Part shown: piece after piece, positions 22,384 through 34,050 of the stretch
Position numbering within the stretch: the stretch's first letter is position 1
Layout: every line of letters starts with the position of its first letter
NCBI GenBank assembly: GCA_934635515.1
Contig: CAKTZK010000006.1
Location: forward strand, 1 to 34,050
Direction: 5' to 3'
Length of the DNA stretch: 34,050 nt
From: an uncultured Oscillospiraceae bacterium
Lineage (GTDB): Bacteria > Bacillota_A > Clostridia > Oscillospirales > Oscillospiraceae
Notes under the pieces: generated by a model
The model's database searches: none
Told to the model about the DNA's origin: nothing
Seen by the model: only the letters and a program-made list of their open reading frames with translations
Made by a program: the position numbers and the translations under genes

Positions 22384-23739
22384 ATGCGAAAGGGAAGAAT
22401 TCCAATCAGACGATTCAGCGCGGGCAGTATTGTTCTCGCTGTTGTTTTGTCTGTCTTTTTTGCGGCGATCTCCCTGCAGGGCGTACGGGATCTGCACGAA
22501 TTTGAAGAGGCTATGGAGCAGTATCTGCGCTGCGAAAAGGACGCGGAAAACCTGCAGAATGGCTCGGACGTGCTCACGGAGCAGGCCAGGCTGTATGTGG
22601 TCACCGGCCGGCGGGAATATCTGGACGGCTATTTTCAGGAGGCGAATGTCAGCCGGAGCCGGGAAAACGCCGTGGAGGACCTGGGCCGCTTCTTTGCCGA
22701 TACCCAGGTATTTTCGGAGCTGGAGAAGGCTATGAGCGAGTCCCGGGCTCTGATGAACACGGAGTACTACGCCATGCATCTGGCGGCTGTGGGCCTCGGC
22801 CAGGAGGATACCCTGCCGGCGGAGGTCTCGGGGGTGTCCCTTACGGCGGAGGACCTGGCGCTGGAGGACCGGGAAAAGGTGAGCCGGGCCCAGGCGCTGC
22901 TGTTTGACGAAGGCTACCAGAGCAGCAAGGGCCGCATCCGCGCGAATGTGGAGAAGTGCATGGCCGACCTGGTGGCCCTGACCCAGCAGCGGCAGTCTGC
23001 CGCCACGGGGGCCTTTAAGCGGCTGTATATCCAGCAGGAGGTGAGCATTGGCTTGCTGGTGGTGCTGGTCATTGCTATCTGCATCGCTGTGCGCCGGCTG
23101 GTGGTGGACCCGCTGCTGCGCTACGACAGCAGCATCCGGCAGGATGAGCCGGTGCCGGTGGAGGGAGCGGCGGAGCTGCAGACCCTGGCGCTGACCTATA
23201 ACCGCATACTGCAGGAGAACCGGGAGACCCAGCGGATCGTCCGCCACGAGGCGGAGCACGATGCCCTGACGGACCTGCTGAACCGGGGCTCCTTTAATAA
23301 GATCCTGGCCATTTATCAGCAAGGCCAGGTGCCCTTTGCGCTGATCCTGGCGGATGTGGACCGATTCAAGTCCGTCAACGACACCTACGGCCACGAGACG
23401 GGCGACGCGATCCTCAAGGAGTTTTCCGCTCAGCTGCGAGCGGCGTTCCGGAGCACAGACTTTATTTTCCGCATCGGCGGCGACGAGTTCGCCGTGCTGA
23501 TGCCCGATGCCACCGAGCAGATCCGCACCAGCATAGGCGAGAGGCTGTCGGCTCTTCGCCGGGGGCTGACCCTGGTGAAGGAGCACCTGCCCCGGGTCAC
23601 GGCCAGCGCGGGGATCGCCTTTTCTGGGCAGACCGGCCCGGAGGGTGTGTTCAAGGCGGCCGATATGGCCCTGTACTATGTGAAAAACCACGGCCGGGAC
23701 GGCTACCGCTTTTCCGGTGAGAGCGGCCTTGGGGACTGA
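22384..23739 (+). CDS. Membrane diguanylate cyclase with extracytoplasmic sensor region
   Basis: A 451-residue GGDEF protein that makes c-di-GMP. It starts with a membrane segment (residues about 12-32), has an external helical region of some 185 residues, a second membrane segment near 222-240, a linker, and a C-terminal GGDEF domain. The active site is RIGGDEFAVL (G365-F369) with NDTYGHETGD before it. The inhibitory site RxxD (R356, D359) lies exactly five residues before GGDEF, so product inhibition is expected. There is no EAL domain. AGGAGAAC precedes the ATG. The external region resembles helical four-bundle sensors but I cannot name its ligand. Confidence 0.95.
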   Translation: MRKGRIPIRRFSAGSIVLAVVLSVFFAAISLQGVRDLHEFEEAMEQYLRCEKDAENLQNGSDVLTEQARLYVVTGRREYLDGYFQEANVSRSRENAVEDLGRFFADTQVFSELEKAMSESRALMNTEYYAMHLAAVGLGQEDTLPAEVSGVSLTAEDLALEDREKVSRAQALLFDEGYQSSKGRIRANVEKCMADLVALTQQRQSAATGAFKRLYIQQEVSIGLLVVLVIAICIAVRRLVVDPLLRYDSSIRQDEPVPVEGAAELQTLALTYNRILQENRETQRIVRHEAEHDALTDLLNRGSFNKILAIYQQGQVPFALILADVDRFKSVNDTYGHETGDAILKEFSAQLRAAFRSTDFIFRIGGDEFAVLMPDATEQIRTSIGERLSALRRGLTLVKEHLPRVTASAGIAFSGQTGPEGVFKAADMALYYVKNHGRDGYRFSGESGLGD

Positions 23740-23752
23740 TACCATAAAAAAT

Positions 23753-23798
23753 AGCTGCTTTCGGACCTGCATCGGGTCCGAAAGCAGCTTTATTTTAT
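23753..23798 (+). terminator. Terminator of the diguanylate cyclase gene
   Basis: Perfect 15-bp stem (23753-23767 with 23775-23789), 7-nt loop, then TTATTTTAT. Confidence 0.9.
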
Positions 23799-23800
23799 AA

Positions 23801-23822
23801 AAAAACCGGGCTCTTTGCCCGG
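23801..23822 (-). terminator. Minus-strand terminator upstream of the rpoB promoter
   Basis: CCGGGC (23806-23811) and GCCCGG (23817-23822) with the A run 23800-23805, which on the minus strand reads as a stem followed by T. It would stop leftward transcription coming from the rpoB side, although no gene lies on that strand. Confidence 0.5.
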
Positions 23823-23838
23823 AAACGCGGAAAACCCC

Positions 23839-23868
23839 TTGACAAGCAGGCCTGTTGCCTGCTATAAT
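23839..23868 (+). promoter_or_regulatory. Promoter of rpoB with an inverted repeat in the spacer
   Basis: TTGACA (23839-23844), 18-bp spacer, TATAAT (23863-23868). The spacer is filled by a perfect repeat AGCAGGC-CTGTT-GCCTGCT (23845-23863), which could bind a regulator. Confidence 0.88.
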
Positions 23869-23874
23869 AAATCG

Positions 23875-24066
23875 ATTATGTTCGGATAGTGGGGGCATAT
23901 CCCCTTTTAAACTCTGCACATAGGATACCATCTTCGGCCTGGAATTACAAGCCGAAATCCGAGAAAAGAAACAACAACCCCGTGCGTATCGCATGCAGAG
24001 AGGACTGGCCGGACAGCGGTCCCTGATTTTGTTTAGCAAAAATGTTGACATAGAAAGGCGTGAGTA
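23875..24066 (+). promoter_or_regulatory. Long structured 5' leader of rpoB
   Basis: About 190 nt without a reading frame. The helix TCGGAT (23882-23887) with ATCCGA (23957-23962) encloses a GGGG/CCCC hairpin (23892-23904) and a second helix TTCGGC (23933-23938) with GCCGAA (23951-23956), which abuts the first as if stacked. A loop segment CTCTGCA (23912-23918) is a perfect complement of TGCAGAG (23994-24000), a possible pseudoknot. Further small stems follow at 24003-24022 and 24028-24042. The pairing is seen by eye only. Confidence 0.5.
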
Positions 24067-27756
<3,690 letters not shown>

Positions 27757-27776
27757 GGAAGGGAGGAGCTTTTACA

Positions 27777-31490
<3,714 letters not shown>

Positions 31491-31512
31491 CGCACATCCT
31501 GTAAAATGCCCC

Positions 31513-31550
31513 ATAAAGGCCCTGCCGCGCTGCGGCGGGGCCTTTATACT
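31513..31550 (+). terminator. Terminator after rpoC
   Basis: 16-bp stem with one G-U pair (31513-31528 with 31532-31547), 3-nt loop. The T run is short (TTTAT), so part of the transcription may read through. Confidence 0.7.
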
Positions 31551-31657
31551 GTGCCGCCCGGGACCGCAGCGCAGGGCAGGCACCCGGCTTTTGCCTATTT
31601 TGCCGGAATCTACGGATGAATTTCAGTGAAATATACAAAAAAATCCATGGAATCCTC

Positions 31658-31686
31658 TTGACGCATTTTCAAGGCTATGCTATAAT
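31658..31686 (+). promoter_or_regulatory. Promoter of the L7Ae-rpsL-rpsG-fusA block
   Basis: TTGACG (31658-31663), 17-bp spacer, TATAAT (31681-31686), in an otherwise empty gap between rpoC and the L7Ae-family gene. Confidence 0.88.
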
Positions 31687-31745
31687 TCTAACTTGCGTGG
31701 GTAGCATCCTGCGGATTTTGTTATGCACAAACAGGAGGGACCTGC

Positions 31746-31994
31746 GTGGAGGACACACACAGCCTGCATCCAAGAGTCACCGGCCTGCGCCAGACCCAAA
31801 AGGCCGTGGCGGCCGGTCGGGCGGCGCGTGTGTTTCTGGCCAAAGATGCCGACCCTGCGCGCACGGAGCCCATTGCGCGCCTGTGCCTGCAGGCGGGTGT
31901 GCCTGTGGAGCGGGACTTCACCATGGCTCGCCTGGGCCGCGCCTGCCGCATAGAGGTGGGCTGCGCCGCCGCGGCGGAGCTGAAGGCCCCATAA
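31746..31994 (+). CDS. L7Ae-family RNA-binding protein (YbxF-like)
   Basis: An 82-residue protein of the L7Ae/L30e/S12e/Gadd45 family. It matches the Bacillus YbxF pattern: GLRQTQKAVAAGRAARVFLA, KDADP and GRACRIEVGCAAAA. YbxF-type proteins bind kink-turn RNA and, in Bacillus, sit at this same place between rpoC and rpsL. The start is GTG at 31746, 7 nt after AGGAGG; there is no ATG option. What it does on the ribosome is not settled. The last few residues are shorter than some homologues. Confidence 0.87.
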   Translation: MEDTHSLHPRVTGLRQTQKAVAAGRAARVFLAKDADPARTEPIARLCLQAGVPVERDFTMARLGRACRIEVGCAAAAELKAP

Positions 31995-31998
31995 TTGG

Positions 31999-32055
31999 TT
32001 TCCAACCGGAATAAAATTCCTTTATTCCGTGGAAAATAGAGGGAGATATTCTCCC
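31999..32055 (+). promoter_or_regulatory. Stem-loops in the rpsL leader
   Basis: CGGAATAAA (32007-32015) pairs with TTTATTCCG (32021-32029), extended by TTTCCA/TGGAAA on the outside with a bulge; then GGGAGA (32041-32046) pairs with TCTCCC (32050-32055). No good promoter is seen, so rpsL is likely read from 31658 and these could attenuate or be a processing site. Confidence 0.5.
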
Positions 32056-32086
32056 AAACCTATTCTATAGAAAGGAGAAATATAGT

Positions 32087-32503
32087 ATGCCTACCTTTAA
32101 TCAGCTGGTCAAGCAGGGCAGAAAGCAGACGACCTACAAGTCCAACTCTCCCGCTATGCAGAAGGGCCTGAACACTCTGAAGAACAAGGAAACCAATCTT
32201 TCCGCTCCTCAGAAGCGTGGTGTCTGCACCGCCGTGAGAACTGCTACCCCCAAGAAGCCTAACTCCGCTCTGCGTAAGATCGCCCGTGTGCGCCTGACCA
32301 ATGGCTACGAGGTCACCGCTTACATTCCCGGCGTGGGTCACTCCCTGCAGGAGCACTCTGTGGTCATGATCCGCGGCGGCCGTGTCAAGGACCTGCCCGG
32401 CGTCCGTTACCACATCATCCGTGGTACGCTGGATACCCAGGGTGTCAACGGCCGTATGCAGGCTCGCTCCAAGTACGGCGCCAAGCGTCCCAAGAGCAAG
32501 TAA
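32087..32503 (+). CDS. rpsL: 30S ribosomal protein S12
   Basis: A 138-residue S12, which sits at the decoding centre. The conserved [20 protein letters not shown] and [19 protein letters not shown] are intact, with lysines at the two places where streptomycin-resistance changes occur (K42/K43 and K87/K88 in usual numbering), so the sequence is of the sensitive type. AAAGGAG lies 9 nt before the ATG. Confidence 0.98.
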   Translation: MPTFNQLVKQGRKQTTYKSNSPAMQKGLNTLKNKETNLSAPQKRGVCTAVRTATPKKPNSALRKIARVRLTNGYEVTAYIPGVGHSLQEHSVVMIRGGRVKDLPGVRYHIIRGTLDTQGVNGRMQARSKYGAKRPKSK

Positions 32504-32514
32504 GCACATCTGAA

Positions 32515-32543
32515 TTGAGCTTTGCCGAAAAGGTTTTTATATA
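32515..32543 (+). promoter_or_regulatory. Possible weak promoter in the rpsL-rpsG gap
   Basis: TTGAGC (32515-32520), 17-bp spacer, TATATA (32538-32543). It overlaps the first intercistronic stem, so the same bases may have either role. Confidence 0.35.
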
Positions 32544-32594
32544 TGTATTACCTCTTTGGCAGGCCGTACAGCGGTGATGAGCGCCGCTGAGTAC
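32523..32594 (+). promoter_or_regulatory. Two stem-loops between rpsL and rpsG
   Basis: TGCCGAAAAGGT (32523-32534) pairs with ACCTCTTTGGCA (32550-32561) with one mismatch and one G-U; then GTACAGCGG (32566-32574) pairs with CCGCTGAGTAC (32584-32594) with a 2-nt bulge. In E. coli, S7 binds the S12-S7 gap to repress its own translation; this could be the equivalent by position, but that is inference. Confidence 0.5.
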
Positions 32595-32630
32595 CTATGA
32601 AATCATATTCTTATGAAGGAGGGAAGCAAA

Positions 32631-33101
32631 GTGCCCAGAAGAGGTAATGTTCCCAAGAGAGAAATTTTGCCCGATCCTATGTACGGCTCCGTGCTGGTGA
32701 CCAAGCTGGTCAACAGCATCATGCTGGACGGTAAGAAGGGCGTGGCTCAGAAGGTCGTCTATGGTGCCTTTGACATCATCAAGGAAAAGACCGACAAGGA
32801 GCCCCTGGAAGTTTTCACCGAGGCTATGGAAAACATCATGCCCAGCCTCGAAGTCAAGGCCCGCCGTGTGGGCGGTGCCACCTATCAGGTCCCCATGGAG
32901 GTACGTCCCGCCCGCCGTCAGACCCTGGGTCTGCGCTGGCTGACCGCTTATTCCCGCGCCCGCAGCGAGCGCACCATGGCTGAGCGCCTGGCAGGCGAGA
33001 TTATGGATGCTGCCAACAACACCGGCAGCGCAGTTAAGAAACGCGAAGATACCCACAAGATGGCCGAATCCAACAAGGCATTCGCCCATTTCCGTTGGTG
33101 A
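32631..33101 (+). CDS. rpsG: 30S ribosomal protein S7
   Basis: A 156-residue S7, the usual length. It binds the 3' major domain of 16S rRNA and starts head assembly. It opens [19 protein letters not shown] and has the conserved [20 protein letters not shown] segment. I start at GTG 32631, 7 nt after AAGGAGGG; an in-frame ATG at 32613 lies before the ribosome binding site and is rejected. The end, [10 protein letters not shown], is normal. Confidence 0.97.
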   Translation: MPRRGNVPKREILPDPMYGSVLVTKLVNSIMLDGKKGVAQKVVYGAFDIIKEKTDKEPLEVFTEAMENIMPSLEVKARRVGGATYQVPMEVRPARRQTLGLRWLTAYSRARSERTMAERLAGEIMDAANNTGSAVKKREDTHKMAESNKAFAHFRW

Positions 33102-33134
33102 TCTGTGCGTAATCGTTAGAAAAAGGAGAACGGT

Positions 33135-34050
33135 ATGCCGAGAAAGGTTACACTGGAAAATACAAGAAATATCGGCATCATGGCCCACATTGATGCAGGA
33201 AAGACCACCACGACCGAGCGTATTTTGTACTATACGGGCGTCAATTACAAAATTGGCGAGACCCACGAGGGTACAGCTACCATGGACTGGATGGAGCAGG
33301 AGCAGGAGCGTGGTATCACCATCACCTCCGCCGCAACCACCTGCTACTGGAAGGGCTCCAAGGATCAGTTCCCCCAGACCCGTATCAACATCATCGACAC
33401 ACCGGGCCACGTGGACTTCACTGTAGAGGTGGAGCGTTCTCTGCGTGTGCTGGACGGATCCGTTACGGTCATGTGTGCCAAGGGCGGCGTGGAGCCTCAG
33501 TCTGAGACCGTGTGGCGTCAGGCTGACCACTACCACGTGCCCCGGATGATCTACGTCAATAAGATGGACATCACCGGCGCGGACTTCTACCATGTTCTGG
33601 ACATGGTGCATGACCGTCTCAAGTGCAACGCCGTGCCCATTCAGCTCCCCATCGGCAAGGAGGATACCTTCAAGGGTATCATCGACCTGGTGGAGATGAA
33701 CGCTGATATGTATTACGATCAGCTGGGCAAGGACATGCGCGTGGAGCCCATTCCCGAGGACATGATGGACCTGGCCAATGAGTACCGGGAAAAGCTGCTG
33801 GATGCCGTGTCCATGTTCGATGATGAGATCATGGAGATGTATCTGGAGGGTCAGGAGATCCCCACGGATAAGATCCGCAAGGCGATCCGCCAGGCCACTG
33901 TGGCCGTGGAGATGGTGCCTGTGGTCTGCGGCTCTTCCTACCGCAATAAGGGCGTTCAGAAGCTGCTGGATGCCATTGTGGACTATATGCCTGCCCCCAC
34001 CGATGTCCCTGCTATTAAGGGCATCAATCCCAAGACCGACGAGGAGGAGG
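33135..34050 (+). CDS. fusA: Translation elongation factor G, N-terminal part (cut by window end)
   Basis: The frame opens at ATG 33135 (AAAAGGAG just before) and stays open to the window end, giving 305 residues of about 690. It is the GTPase that drives translocation on the ribosome. Visible are G1 [12 protein letters not shown], switch I with [12 protein letters not shown]3 DTPGHVDF and G4 NKMD. The G' insert begins after [13 protein letters not shown]. It follows rpsG by 33 bp, the usual order rpsL-rpsG-fusA. Confidence 0.96.
   Translation, partial: MPRKVTLENTRNIGIMAHIDAGKTTTTERILYYTGVNYKIGETHEGTATMDWMEQEQERGITITSAATTCYWKGSKDQFPQTRINIIDTPGHVDFTVEVERSLRVLDGSVTVMCAKGGVEPQSETVWRQADHYHVPRMIYVNKMDITGADFYHVLDMVHDRLKCNAVPIQLPIGKEDTFKGIIDLVEMNADMYYDQLGKDMRVEPIPEDMMDLANEYREKLLDAVSMFDDEIMEMYLEGQEIPTDKIRKAIRQATVAVEMVPVVCGSSYRNKGVQKLLDAIVDYMPAPTDVPAIKGINPKTDEEE

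Overview
The window looks like an ori-proximal, rRNA- and translation-rich stretch of a GC-rich Clostridia chromosome. Oscillospiraceae (Flavonifractor/Lawsonibacter/Oscillibacter-like) is my inference from gene content, Firmicutes-type strong AGGAGG ribosome binding sites, sigma-A type promoters and GC-rich codon use; no marker was searched against a database.

Layout. Positions 1-262 hold the 3' end of a 5S rRNA gene with its terminator, then a decayed second 5S copy with a related terminator. Positions 359-2628 hold a MarR regulator with a sulfite-exporter-like (TauE/SafE) permease and a convergent AEC permease, separated by a bidirectional terminator. Positions 2698-6929 are a polA-rimI-tsaD operon. 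Positions 6960-11214 are a four-gene operon of two ABC exporters. Positions 11160-11722 are a non-coding stretch carrying three DnaA-box-like sites. Positions 11723-13245 encode the trans-translation set: smpB, a cyclophilin and the tmRNA gene ssrA. Positions 13337-16281 hold ftsH, a DUF308 membrane protein and a TetR regulator, followed by an oleate hydratase. Positions 18233-18514 are a dense cluster of palindromes that shares words with the sequence just upstream of ssrA. Positions 18564-22091 are an accessory patch: a zinc-ribbon protein, a LysR regulator, a flavodoxin and a carboxymuconolactone decarboxylase-cupin gene, a small membrane protein and a tandem tautomerase. Positions 22223-23739 encode a membrane diguanylate cyclase. 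From 23839 to the end lies the rpoB-rpoC / L7Ae-family / rpsL-rpsG-fusA block, with fusA cut by the window edge.

Most of the window is ordinary core genome. The points most worth a second look are these. (1) The flavodoxin and the adjacent CMD-cupin gene each carry one in-frame TAG exactly where a Trp codon is expected, and they sit behind a MerR-type promoter with a 19-bp spacer and a perfect operator. (2) The palindromic repeat cluster after the oleate hydratase gene has a partial second copy before ssrA. (3) There is a DnaA-box cluster with no dnaA nearby. (4) rpoB has a long, apparently structured 5' leader and is not preceded by the usual rplKAJL genes. (5) The rpsL-rpsG intercistronic region has two stem-loops that could be a regulatory site. 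I did not find a CRISPR array, phage, transposase or restriction/defence system.
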